From Gonatopus flavifemur (taxonomy: Eukaryota > Arthropoda > Insecta > Hymenoptera > Dryinidae): a stretch of DNA of 64,000 bases. The notes beneath the pieces are model-generated. The model made no database searches, was not told the origin of the DNA, and saw only the letters and a program-made list of their open reading frames with translations. Positions 22,211 to 33,484 of this stretch are shown here, piece after piece; within the stretch, counting starts at the first letter, position 1, and each line of letters begins with the position of its first letter. The stretch covers positions 4,092,001 through 4,156,000 of the forward strand of contig JAFFJZ010000020.1 in NCBI GenBank assembly GCA_018340375.1, written 5' to 3'. Both the position numbers and the translations under genes were made by a program.

Positions 22211-25200
22211 TAGGTTCATGCACGTTGTGTTTATTTCATGTCCGTGGACGACACTGATATGCACTCTCACCTGCATCACATCCACCACAAAGCCGTAATA
22301 GACTCGTTTAGCGAACCAAAATCAAAATTTCAGCTCAAGGTAAACTAATTTCTCCACTAAAACCTATTCATAGTATATAGATTTTGTAAACAGCACACTG
22401 TTTCAATAATTTCTGTCCATCATTTCGAAATTTCCCTTCTCATTCTACCGCAAATTCTCCAACCATGAACACCGTAAATTGTTTGTACTCTCTCAAAGGC
22501 AAAATAAGTATTCATGAACCCGAAATCCTCCTCATTCAATCTCCGCAGACTACAAAATTACGAATCAAAAGAAGAAGAAGGATGACACGGAGACGATTAT
22601 TCAGAACTACACCGCCCCGCCTTCCATCCCTTGTAAATCCATTTTCATTCCCCTTACAATCATTTGAACTCTCATTCATTTACCCTGTTGTATACAACCT
22701 TCAATGCGGACAAATTCACAGCGCAAGCTCTTTCTCTCTCATTATAACAAATTGAAAAAGTGGATCAGTATTCCACGTGATGATACACATTTATTCTGAT
22801 ATAATGACACTGTCAACGTAACAGATTTATTATGAATCCTCACAGAATTTGCTTGAAAAATGTGGGTCAATGTCAATATATCGTCCATAACGATGTCAAA
22901 GAGAGAAAGGAACAGTCTTCTCCCTCCGAAAGGAGAAACTGCTGCATACAGTTTTTTTCTCCTCCTGTCTCCACCCAATTCTCAGTCATCAAAAATTTGT
23001 TTGTCCGAGATTTATATGTCCCACTGTCTCAGGATAAAAAATAGTATCTTGAAGTATTTTCCCCTCAACGAAGCAAAAAAAGCACCAAGAAGTCTGCCTC
23101 GTTTTGCATGGAAATGAAAATGCGCTTACATCTCATTTTGAACACGTGTCATGGATTCTTGGCCTAGTTTTTTCCCTTGAGTAGACTCTAATGCACTATT
23201 GTTATCCCCACGTTGTGATAATTGTGACCAATTGACGCTGAAAACTGCTCTCTTAGAGGGTCAAATGAGTAACCTTGGTCACAATTTCGGTGACGCCATG
23301 TGATTACGATTAAGCGGTAGGAGTAGTTGAATTATTCATTCATTCGGTAACGTTTGAGTATTCCTTTTAGAGAATTGAAATCTCTCTGAAATCAAGAATC
23401 CATATTTTTACATGAAGTCCCTACGAGTGTTTGAGCGTATAGTACGTGATTCGTATTATATGTGTGTACGTATAGTAATTGAACGACCCACGTCGATGCG
23501 CATACATGGCGTTATACGTCGGTTTCGCGTCCACACATTTTTGTTACACGCCGCTGCTTTGGCTTCCTCGTTTCTCTTTTCTATGCATTGCTGTTTTTTC
23601 TTTCTTTTATTTTTCTTCCATTTATTTCTTTTTCATTCGCTTCGTCCGAACGGAACTACTACTTTTATCCCTTCGATGCCAGGTTGAAGAGCATCGTTGT
23701 ATGCATTGAAATTACATTTTAAGTAACGCCACGAAAATCTAGAACGGAAAAACATCCGTCTCCAGGTGGTACCATGAGAATAGAATTATTATTGTTCATG
23801 ATTTATGGGACAGTTTTCATCCTACAATAGACATGTGATATTGAGAAGTATAAAACAATATTCCGTTTAGAAAAACCGCGTGGGATGACTATTTCAATGA
23901 GGTCGGATAAAATTCAAGCGAGAATAGAGGATTGATTGCAAATAGATCTGTGTAGATTGAATTCCACTGGGAACGCTTGATTATGTTCATATGAAGCGGT
24001 ACTGTACTTCTATTTCATGTTCAATGCTCTAAGATTCCTTCTCTCTTAATTGAGGATTCATATCAATCTCTGAAGGAAGAAATGTTGTATTCGAATCGAA
24101 GTCAATTATGTAAAACTATTGTATGATAATTGATCATCGATTTCTCAATCTGACGTTCGAAATATTTGAATTAATGTTCCTCAGATGGAATCCCGAGGGC
24201 AATAAACATAAAGCTGGTTAGTGCAAGACCAATGACCTCCAGATTAGGTTGGACTTGTACTCTGAAGAAAATGATTACAGTAAAATTCCCCCATGATTTG
24301 GTGAAGATATTCTCCAATTTGATCTCGAAAATGCAGGAAAATTCCCTGTTTTAGGATGAGAAAGGGTCCCTCCACGATCAGGGCAAGAAATCCACCACTC
24401 AAGCGAGGGAGCATCTCCTCAGATTTTTCACAGTGTGATTTGAAACAAATCTCCTGTTCGAAAGTTCCCATCGAATAACATCGAAATGACAGAAACAATA
24501 GTGACCGAATTTTGCATGAAACATCCCACCACTGTCACCATTTGAAATCCTGAGAACCTAAATTCCTACAAGATTAAAATCGAGGGAGAGATTCGTGTGA
24601 TGTGATACGGAAATTCGCCGAGAAGCCATGATCCCTAATACAAGATCTCTGAAGTTTCACAATTTTTACACCGAACCAAATAATTGTTGAATTCCGTAGC
24701 TTACCGTCCCTCAACTCCGTGTGGTATGAAACGAACACGTCAATCGCATCATCGTAACCTCGATCAAATCAACACAATATGATTGATTTCTAATTCTATT
24801 AGATGAAGTACCATTGATTATATACACATTGATGTTCTATTTGTCATGATGATTGCGAGAAAATGATTTAATACGAATCCGTGGGCAATGGAGAAAAAGT
24901 ATGGAGAATTTCTACAGAAATAGTCGCAAACAGATAAAATAGTGAGGTTGAATGGTATTACATGTTTCAACTTCACCACATCTCCTATCTTTAGGGCCTG
25001 ATAGAGGGTTTTTGATCGCATTCTTCATGGTCAGCTCGCCCAGGACTGTTGTGACACACATCGTTGAGGGTTTAACCGAATCCAGTGATTTTTTCCCTCT
25101 TCAAATACTTATGAGAGAATCCCAGTGCCTCTAAAACAAATTCCTAGATTCTGATTCTTTTTAATCCTCCGCAGTTATCTTGCAAATAAGAACGATTAGT

Positions 25201-27639
25201 AGATATATCTTCCTCGTGATTCAAAGACAATGAATACGTCGAGATGTTGGGATTCCGTCCTGTCATACTCAATAATACTGTTTGGGATGAGAGGGCAGAG
25301 GAAAATCTGACAATTTCGAGACATAGAACTCCTCTCGATGTTCCACTTGGGATCTTCTTTGCTTTCGAAGTAGCGGTTAGGGTCTCAAACGGAACGTCTA
25401 TGGACTCTTACTCTTCTCATCAATCCACTCCAGCATCTTACCTTCCAAATTGTATTACAAATCACATCGAATGAAGAACCGAGGTTTAAAATTTAATGTA
25501 ATTCAAGCGAGTGACGATTTAGAGTTGTCAAGGTGAAAGAAAAATTCATACTGCTAATTTTTGATTGCTTAATTGTTTCATTGATTGAAACTTTTGTTCC
25601 TTCAATATCCAACGATTCGAGTACTTCTATCTGGGTTGCAACGATTGATTCACTTTCCATTATATCCAGCGATACGAAGACGTGCTTTAATCACTCCAAT
25701 TACAAAATAATTAATATGATATTTTTGTTGTTCTTCTATGAGGCGGAAACACGTTCCCGAGTTGTTGTATCTACATTAAACCTAATCTTCGTTGGAAGAT
25801 TGAGATTTTCTGATTCATCAATTACCGGTCTTTCAAATAACGACCGTGCGATGATCGTACTGAAGAAAGTTTGATTGACGTATCCATCGCGATCTCTTTC
25901 TCTCTCTTCCTCTCCACCAACTACCATAACAAAAGTACATACATGTATCAATGTTGGAGGAATTTTTACCTCGACGCTTATGGGAATATTAATGTCCGTA
26001 GGTTTTTTGTCTTTACTGTTCAGCTAGTTTTACATTGAAATTTTGCGTACATTGAAAATGTATTCGATTCAATGACAGTTCATTTGTTTTGAAACAGAAC
26101 GTTTCTTTTGTTCCATGAATATCTAAATATCTTTTTTTTCTCATTGTAGTATTCGCTGAATTAACGGATCATTTGACTCTTATCTCCTTCGTCCTATTCG
26201 TAGCGAATCTCCAATTGTGCGCATAACGAGGGAAAAATAAATTCTACTCAACTCTGATAATGATCATTGAATCCCAATTTGAATGTGAACATGAAATGGA
26301 ATAGAATTAGATGAAATTTAAATTCAGATTCTTTGTTTCTCGTCAAAAAAAAGTTGTACTATCTCGTTGTACTCTTGATTGTGCTGTGAGTTTGAGGGCA
26401 GACAGACTCCCCTTATCCGTAGAATGTGTACTGCCAAAAATATGCTGTTTCAAGTTGGAGAATAACTTTTCATATCTCTTGACTGAAACTGCAGTCCTTT
26501 GGGACACTTTGTCTTTATCGGATATCCTGGAAAATGGGGTCAAACTTTTCCTTTGGGGGAGCTTTAGGCAAGAAAGATATGCAGGGAATGCAGTTTCCAT
26601 TTCAGTATCCGGCATTTGGATTCAACACAAGATCTACTGCAATTTATCGATGAGTTGTAACTCTAACAGTCAACTTCAAAGGATTAATAGTCATGCCGCA
26701 TTAATATTATTCTATTTCTATGCTGCTATTCCTATTACTTGAAACATATTATGATATTGATTGTTTTCAGTGTTGCTGATATAACGTGCAAAAGTGTGTT
26801 CCCTCGTTGCACGATTGTAATAACATTGTTATGATTTTTCATCGGAAACTACACGATGTCGTTATTAGATTTCAGTTAATTATTCTCATAACTGCATTTT
26901 GTTCTACTGTGCCGTTCTAATTATTCCACGAACCTCTTGCAACAGTTATTCCAAGTTCATCTTCCTCTATCTCTTCTCTCTATAATACTTGTTGTTTTTT
27001 CTTTCGATTAATATTGTGGATCAGTTTCTTTTTTTATACGCAAAAATAAGTTCCAATTTTCGAGTTCATCCTTCCTAACATAACAGTTACATGGTACTTC
27101 AAATTTTATATAATTATCTTCAAGAATCAAAAGTGCTGTCAATTTTGTGAATAAAGTGTGAATATTTTTTGAAGGGGAAAAAGTTATTACAATTAATCGA
27201 AGCTCCGAGATCATTTTATTCATATTTCAAACTCCATCCAATAGGGAAAAAATTTCAAACTCATGAGCGGCTATGAATTATTGACCGATTATTTTTCTTT
27301 CTGAAGAAAAGTTGGAAGAAACTGAAAATTTGGAATTTTTTCTTCAAACGTCTTTCAATTCTGAAATTTTCAATATCTTTAGCTAAAAGATGGTAAAATT
27401 GAGAGGAAACAATGAAATTATGTAAATAATGTGGAAAAATTCTATCCGTTGCTCACAGGGGAAATTTAAGATCTGTACATTGCCCGCGAAAGTACACCGA
27501 AACAATTTTATTTGAAAAATCACCGTGGAATTTCGGTGATCGAGGGACAAGTAGGATTTTTCTCAAAGTATCTCCATTTCTCCATTGTTCAAAACTTCAC
27601 TCATTTTTCCAGGCTGCAAAGTGATTTGTTTTAAGAATT
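22211..27639. other. No confirmed feature; quietest part of the left half
   Basis: I see no inverted-repeat element here beyond a 12-bp inverted pair (AATTGTGACCAA at about 23220 and TTGGTCACAATT at about 23274). A CpG-richer patch at 23410-23560 precedes a T-rich tract. The 143-codon plus frame at 26311-26742 and the 113-codon frame at 25533-25874 have no recognisable domain. Confidence 0.45.
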
Positions 27640-28075
27640 TTGACTTACAAGCACCAAATCTTTGATTTTTTGGACGTAAACTTCGTCAGTTGAAGTCGAT
27701 GGTCAACCGGAACGCTTTTCGTTTTCGACCTTCTTGGAACACTCTATACTACTTGTAAACATTTTTCTTCGACATAGCCTCATCACCAAAGGCTTTATGC
27801 ACCATCCTCAACGAATCGACAGCAGAAAATTCATTCCGCAACGGAAATTCAACACAAATTCTTTGCTCAACAAATGCAGACATTATGAAAATCGAAAAAT
27901 TCACTTTCAGCAGCTCACAAAACGAAGCTCATCTCAAACACTGATGAATATTTTGATGTGCCCCTTGGAAAGGATATCAAAGACAGTCTTACTAACTCAT
28001 AAATAAGAGCGCTTCCCCAAACAAATCTGCGTACAGAGTTTAAGTTCAAATGTCACCATACTTTTTGGACACAGT
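27640..28075 (-). pseudogene. Mariner transposase, 5' end and N-terminal HTH, decayed
   Basis: From ATG at 27883 (minus strand) the product reads MSAFVEQRICVEFPL, then MVHKAFGDEAMSKKNVY. This is the first helix-turn-helix region of a mariner transposase. A TAG at 27751-27749 replaces the Trp normally found in the WYKRF motif. After YRVFQEGRKR the frame shifts, and RSG*PSTSTDEVYVQKI continues in another frame (about 27725-27650). Upstream, 27884-28075 would be the 5' leader and terminal repeat (CTACTGTGTCCAAAAAGTAT read on the minus strand). The catalytic domain and 3' end are absent. Confidence 0.88.
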
Positions 28076-28353
28076 AGTATAACTTTGAAATCATGGATGA
28101 AAAATACTTGAAAAAATATTGGAATGTAGTTTGAAATAAGAAGCTTGAATTCATTCCAATCATTCCTTCCCTTCAGAAGAATTCACAAAAGAATAAAGAA
28201 GATCAAGCTCCTCATGTGGTTTTATCCTGCAAGGAATCTTCACTGGCATTGACGGCCCGAGGAATTGCTTGTATTATTATGTTGACGTTACATGTTGTTT
28301 GCATTGCACCGTCAACAGATTTGCTGTACTTTATTTTCCAGGCTTAGGGACTC

Positions 28354-28492
28354 ATGGGGGCAAAAATAACAGTATTGAAAAAAACTGGAATTTTCCGGAA
28401 CGCAGAAACTGGAAAATTTTTTGTACATGACGAATTTTTCAGGATTTTACATGAAAGTTCATGTTTTTTAATTCAATTTCCCAGTATAAATA
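28354..28492. repeat. ACTGGAATTTTCC word block
   Basis: AAACTGGAATTTTCCGG, AGAAACTGGAAAATTT and TTTCCCAGTATAA recur here. The block continues after the inserted MITE at 28712-28800 (ACTGGAATTTTCATAA, TTTTCAGTACAAAAGTAC). The same word family builds 40541-40775. Terminal repeats are not resolvable. Confidence 0.5.
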
Positions 28493-28709
28493 CAGTAAAA
28501 CCTCGTTTATTTCAACGCCAAACTTCTCCCCTTTCCCCCACGTTTAAGCGGTCGCAAGGCGCGTTTCCAGTAACGATCAGTGTCGCCCAATCAAGAGACG
28601 GTCATGTGAACCCGTCTTGAGCTTTATGCTGATAGTGGGAGCCCCCTTTCGGCTTGAAATACACGAGACTGTCACATTTCCGAGAGTTGAAATAAACGAG
28701 GTTTTACTG
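28493..28709. mobile_element. Pogo-like MITE, TA duplication
   Basis: A 217-bp element with near-identical 25-bp inverted ends: CAGTAAAACCTCGTTTATTT at the left and its complement ending GAGGTTTTACTG at the right, flanked by TA on both sides. CAGTAAAACCTCG ends are typical of pogo/Tigger-type non-autonomous elements in animals. The interior is GC-richer than the surroundings (GCGGTCGCAAGGCGCG) and non-coding. Confidence 0.9.
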
Positions 28710-28800
28710 TACTGGAATTTTCATAATTTGAATATGATTTTTCAGTACAAAAGTACAGGTTCATTGCTTCCAGAACGGTACTGCACAATTGGAATAATCT

Positions 28801-29213
28801 GTGTAAATGTAAAAAAAAATATGTGAACGGATTGATGTTGAAAACAACACATTCACGTGTATAATTCCAACCTAACGAATGAATGTGGTCGAGAGAACAA
28901 GTGTCAATCTGGAGTAATCTTCATATCAAACACGCTTGATGTGTTCCTTGCATATTACACGAAAAATCTGTGAATTTGACATACGGTTACCAACACACTA
29001 ACGTAAATTAAATGTACCTAATGTGTTATAATTACATTTCAACATTTTTTATGATGTTCCCATGACATGACCTTGAAGATTGTTTCTAATTTATGTAGGA
29101 TTAACATTTGGAATCGTGTAGTTTAATATACAATAAGAGTCACTGGTTCGTGTTTATAAAGGACATCTGAACTGTGTGGAAGTTTCCCGAAGTTGTTTTT
29201 TACAATGTGCTTA
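28801..29213. other. No feature recognised
   Basis: AT-rich spacer. Confidence 0.5.
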
Positions 29214-29434
29214 CACGGAGAGAAATTTTTAGTTAAATTTACTATGTTATTATTGTTCCCGAGGAACAGACTGAACTATGACGGGTTCCCCCATAAAACA
29301 TAGTAAATATGATCAGCATTCTATTGTTGTACCATAGTGAAAATATGCCCTTCATAGTAAAATCCGACAGAATTCAGTCTGTTCCTCGGGAACAATAATA
29401 ACATAGTAAATTTAACTACAAATTTCTCTGCGTG
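29214..29434. mobile_element. Class 1 MITE, ATAGTAAAT words, TA duplication
   Basis: A 221-bp element with inverted ends of about 70 bp: CACGGAGAGAAATTT at the left, AAATTTCTCTGCGTG at the right, TA on both sides. The arms share GTTATTATTGTTCCCGAGG and its complement. The interior repeats CATAGTAAATTTACTATG. The arms are nearly identical, so the copy is fairly young. Confidence 0.92.
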
Positions 29435-29445
29435 TATATTTAGCA

Positions 29446-29831
29446 TCCCTGGTGAAAAACATTTGTCTGAAGATTCCTGAGAATTTCTTTGAATTTCTTG
29501 AATTGTGTTTTCCTTCCCAATGCACGTATAACAAAGGATAAGCGATGGACGGCCACTTATTGTTCATTTTTTGTTACACGTGGATTGGAACCGGAAACAA
29601 AATTTCTAATTTCGGCGCTGATTCCATTGCAAAACTCTAAATCTCATTGAAAAACTCCACAAAGTTCTGAAAAAACTAGAGAAAATCTGAAAAATTGTGA
29701 AAAATCCCTGTTTATCGATCACGTTTTTCCACTTCAAATTCGCCCGAATACCTATGAATATCTCCGCCAATCCCTTCACTAAAAATCTCTGAAAATTTCA
29801 GTAATCTTCGAAGAATCCTTTGCACCAGGGA
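29446..29831. mobile_element. TCCCTGGTG-ended element, possible TAGCA duplication
   Basis: TCCCTGGTGAAAAAC at the left and TTTGCACCAGGGA at the right, with TAGCA on both sides (29441-29445 and 29832-29836). The interior is a mosaic of TCTGAAAA, CTCTGAAAATTTCAG and TTGAAAAACTC. The five-base duplication is short enough to be chance, but it fits both ends exactly. Confidence 0.6.
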
Positions 29832-30055
29832 TAGCACATTTACAATGTGAATGATACATTTTCTGCATTCAACACTGGACTTTTGTCAAATATTTATGAA
29901 TATCTCTGAGAAACTGAATTTTTCTGAAAATCACTGGGACTTTCTGAAAAACTATGAACACTTCTGAAATCCTTGGAAAAACTCTTCATTAAAAATCTCT
30001 GAAAATTTCAGTGATTTGCAGCGTAATTTTTCCACCAGGGCCCGCTGAAAGAATT
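29832..30055. repeat. Second CTCTGAAAATTTCAG block, right end CACCAGGG
   Basis: It contains the same words as 29446-29831 and ends TTTTTCCACCAGGG at about 30050. CTTCATTAAAAATCTCTG plus GAAAATTTCAGTGAT repeats a segment at about 29777-29807. It is probably a partial duplicate of the same family. A similar left end (CCCTGGTGGAAAC) is at about 59128. Confidence 0.55.
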
Positions 30056-31138
30056 CTATAGGATCCGATCAAATCCGATTCAAATTGAATTAGATTGAAT
30101 GAGACCAATAAGAAGGACTCAAGTGCACTGGAAACCTAATTCTAGACGACTTTATCAGGTGCTTCAGATGGAACATTGATTCAACTTAATGATAATTTCT
30201 AGTCGAGATGTGACGTTGATAAACTCGCGATCATTGAAATTGAGGATGGAAAAAAGAAGAAAGTATAATAAAAAGTGGAGGTATCTTTAAATGACATATT
30301 ACGCAAGTAGATCGTTTTTCATTTTCTTCTTCTTCTTCGTCTGCGTGACACATCCTTGAATCTATTGAATCATATGGGACAAATGATTGTGTATAATAAA
30401 CGAGCTCCTTCTCATCCGCATACTTTTCTTTTACGGATACAAGTTTCTTACCTTAACGATTATCTTGATCATTTTTTCACGTTAGGAACTTGATGGGAAA
30501 AAATAAATTTAGCCGTAATTGAAAATTCATACCTCCAGCCGGGGTAAGAACGGTATTCTTCGTGCACCGAGCGGGCTTTCAATCTTCTAACTGCGATATC
30601 GACAATGGATCGTAATTGATGAATTATTAATTCCATCCGCCATTGCGTTAGGTCGGAACGAACATAATCGATTGAAAATTCATCGAATTTGAGAGATCGG
30701 TTGAATGAGAGATAAATTATAGTAAATTGATTGATTTCGTTCAACACCCGTTTATCAATCAGATTGACAATGGCGGATCAGTGGGTAATAGATATCGTTA
30801 ATGAATGATAACGTGGATTCAAAAATGATGGTGAATAATTGGCCCAATCATGTAATTAGACGATACCAACTTATGGCTACAATTCACGATGGGTGAACTT
30901 ATTGTCGATGGTGAATTATTGGACCATATATTCACGAAGTCATTGGCTTTACACGTAGAAAAATGCCGCTTGAGAATATAAGAGTTTTCCCTATTGCTTC
31001 TTCGTTAGAGGGAAGCTTTGTGATCGTTCCAGGGGACCGAAAATTTTTTTGCCTCCAAACTAACAAACTCTAAGGCCAAAACGTTTCTCCCGACCCGGGG
31101 AATAATTTTGGTTTCGTGTCTGTCTGTCTCTGTGTGTA
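30056..31138. other. No feature recognised
   Basis: AT-rich. A 92-codon minus frame (30469-30747) in slightly more balanced sequence has no known domain. Confidence 0.5.
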
Positions 31139-31388
31139 CTAACCAAATTCGAATCAGTTAAATCTCACTATTTCTGCAGTTGAAAGTCGACCACTGAATG
31201 GAATCAGTGGAATATCAGTGAATAGGCACTGGTTATGCAGTCGAAAGTGTTTCTGACTAATTGAATCAATGAGATTTTACTGCATAGATTAGGCAATATT
31301 CACTGATTGTGGATTGTATGTGCACTGGTACACAGTGGTTGACTTTTCACTGCAATCAGTGAGATTCCACTGTTTCAAATTTAGAGAG
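31139..31388. mobile_element. CAGTGGAATC-word MITE, TA duplication
   Basis: A 250-bp element with inverted ends of about 60 bp. CTAACCAAATTCGAATCAGT at the left pairs with a right end reading CAAATTTAGAGAG, and GCAGTTGAAAGTCGACCACT pairs with AGTGGTTGACTTTTCACTGC. TA flanks both sides. The interior repeats CACTGATT, CAGTGGAAT and their complements. Confidence 0.8.
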
Positions 31389-31428
31389 TATGTGTGCCAA
31401 ATTGCGATCATGTATATTTTCTTCACAA

Positions 31429-31937
31429 AATTTTCACCACAGTTACATTCGGTGTCGATAGTGGTCCCATATGAGTTCCATTCCAATCGGTTGAAAATTG
31501 TGGAAATTTTTTCTTTTGCAATCCGTATGATTTGACAATATTTCGAAAGCATGCCTTCCTTATATTCGTATCATCCAAATGTCATGAAACTTGGAGCATA
31601 TTCAGAGCACGAGATATTAGATTTACGATATAAGTTCCAGGCAGATCGGAATTGAGGGGAGGAAATTGTAAGCACTGTGCTTCGGAACAAATTTTGAAAA
31701 TTTCGTAGATGTTGCTATTATTGGGATATCTTCTGATCTATCATTGGGATATCTTATGATCCGATCATTATGAAATTCTTACCGCGATTATGTGTTGGGT
31801 TGATGGTGGTCTTCCCACACAGCACATATGATCAAAAACTGTGGAAAAATGTCTCAACAGTCTTCAACTGATTGGCATGGAACTCATACTGGGCCGCTAT
31901 TAGATCATAACTAGAACGTGGTAACGTGGTAAAATAC
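31429..31937. mobile_element. Diverged inverted-repeat element, about 0.5 kb
   Basis: CCCATATGAGTTCCATTCCA followed by ATCGGTTGAAAATTGTGG (31466-31512) is inverted at 31835-31895 (CAGTCTTCAACTGATTGGCA then TGGAACTCATACTGGG). Outside these, TTTTCACCACAGTTAC pairs loosely with GTAACGTGGTAAAAT. Internal direct repeats of TTGGGATATCTTCTGAT occur near 31720-31760. Exact ends are uncertain. Confidence 0.55.
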
Positions 31938-31949
31938 GCTCGAATGCTA

Positions 31950-32253
31950 TTTGGACAAAAATAAGGAAGCTTTTTGCCCATCAATTGGCAGAGTTTTTTT
32001 TCAGTCAACTAGAAACAGGGAGGTTTGTAAAATGAATTTTCACATGAAAATATGGGAGATTGCGAATACTGTAATAAAAAAGAGTAGAATTGAAATTTTG
32101 AACGCTAATCGTTGAATTTTATAAAGCATATAGTAAAATGTATTCATTCATTCGTAACCTCCCGTATTTTCGGGTGAAAATTCATTCTACAAACCTTCTT
32201 GTTTCTGATTTGGAAAGCGAAATGAAAAAAAGTCTTATATTTTGTTCTCCGTG
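31950..32253. mobile_element. Class 1 MITE, TA duplication
   Basis: The left end TTTGGACAAAAATAAG pairs with the right end TATTTTGTTCTCCGTG, with TA on both sides (31948-31949 and 32254-32255). Arms of about 100 bp share AAACAGGGAGGTTTGTA, ATGAATTTTCAC and AATATGGGAG/CTCCCGTATT. Frames inside are too short to matter. Confidence 0.75.
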
Positions 32254-32268
32254 TATTGGGAAAATCTA

Positions 32269-32579
32269 CCGTGCTAAAAATGCCAGGCGGGACCAAACAG
32301 AAAATTGTTGTCAGCCTTCGAATGGTTTCTCTCCCAGGTAATCCAGGGAAAAACTGACAAACTTTCTACCCGATTTGGTCCAGAATCACTAAGATGTAAT
32401 ATCCTGTCAAAAATGACGAAAATGTTCCTGCCAGGTTTTGACAGGATGTTACAATTTAGTGATTCCGGACCAAATGGGGTATAAAATTTTTTAGTTTTTG
32501 CCTGGATTACCTGGGAAAGAAGCCGTTCAACGCCGGACAACAATTTTCTGTCCGGTTCTGTCTGGCTATTTTAGCAGGG
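32269..32579. mobile_element. CCSTGCTAAAA-ended MITE, TA duplication
   Basis: A 311-bp element with inverted arms over 100 bp long: CCGTGCTAAAAATGCCAGGC at the left, GGCTATTTTAGCAGGG at the right. Both arms contain ACAGAAAATTGTTGTC, CAGGTAATCCAGG and TTTGGTCC(A/G)GAATCACTAA in mirror order. TA flanks at 32267-32268 and 32580-32581. Confidence 0.9.
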
Positions 32580-32734
32580 TATGAATATTTTTCACGTTCA
32601 AGTATAGATTTGATGTAAAATTCATATTCAAGTATTGAATCACCGAAGTGAGCAAGCAAGAACAGATGCAACTCAACCCTGCTACAAAATTCTCAACTGA
32701 CAAAGTTGTCAATAACAATCGAAGATAAGTTTGC

Positions 32735-32890
32735 ACAGTAAAAAGTAAGAATTAATTTCAACCTTAATATCAGCGTATTTTAAGATGCAGCGAAAACTAG
32801 CCCTATTTCAGCTAAAAGTAAGCATCGAAAACAAGTACCCACACAATGGAAAGGACTGAATTTCAGTCAAGTTTTCAAGTAAGATGCAGT
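32735..32890. repeat. Dispersed repeat, copy 2 of 3 (GATGCAGTC type)
   Basis: CACAGTAAAAAGTAAGAATT, then AATATCAGC, AAGATGCAGCGAAAACTAGC, CAGCTAAAAGTAAGCATC and GACTGAATTTCAGTC. It aligns with 21373-21510 and with the reverse complement of 42500-42630. Confidence 0.75.
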
Positions 32891-33257
32891 CACTCTCAGA
32901 CTTCTTATAGTGTGAGATAAGCTTGATGTTATATCTGAATTGTGAATTCTGTTCGTAAATTATAATTGACCGACGTTTTCCTGCACTTTTATGGATTCCT
33001 CATAGTATTAATATTACAAGCGTGTTAAACAACATGAGTTTGTACTGGTGATACTTGATTTGTTCGACGCTGGAAGTAGTGCCTGAGAATCAGTCGTCAA
33101 CCGCTGCTGTAACTTTTGAGTGAACTCTGTTCAAGCCTTGAATTTTTGAAAGCCAGCTCCCACCTAGGGAGTTCAACTTCGTTTGATGTATAAACTATCA
33201 AAAATATAAATTTCAAACCTAATATTATTTTCACGTGGCATAAAAATCTTGTTTCGT
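32891..33257. other. No feature recognised
   Basis: AT-rich spacer before the exon candidate. Confidence 0.5.
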
Positions 33258-33484
33258 GCTCACGCAGGTGCACACCCTACACCTCCACCTCTTGATTATA
33301 ATTTCTGGTGGAAGAGGATTCACCGAATCGCGTCAAGTATCCAAACTTCCAAGTCGAGTGCTCGAATTACGCAAAGATACTCAAAGCTCATCGACCCTCC
33401 GGAAATGTATCGAGTTACCCGAATCGTGTGCGACGTTGAAGAAATCTGAGTTTAATTAATATTCGTGTTTTGTAGGAAAAATAA
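33258..33484 (+). CDS. Possible terminal exon, unrecognised
   Basis: An acceptor-like CTTGTTTCGTGCTCACGCAG ends at 33267. It is followed by about 180 bases open in two frames. One frame encodes HPTPPPLDYNFWWKRIHRIA and stops at TGA 33448-33450. The other encodes ESRQVSKLPSRVLELRKDTQ and stops at TAA near 33460. AATAAA lies at 33479-33484, about 20 bases after the second stop. GC is higher than in the flanks. No family is recognised, and two open frames at once argue for caution. Confidence 0.25.

Noticed and set aside
26311..26742. 143-codon plus frame with a 90-codon minus frame opposite
   Set aside because: Neither strand shows a known motif; frames open on both strands at once suggest composition, not coding.
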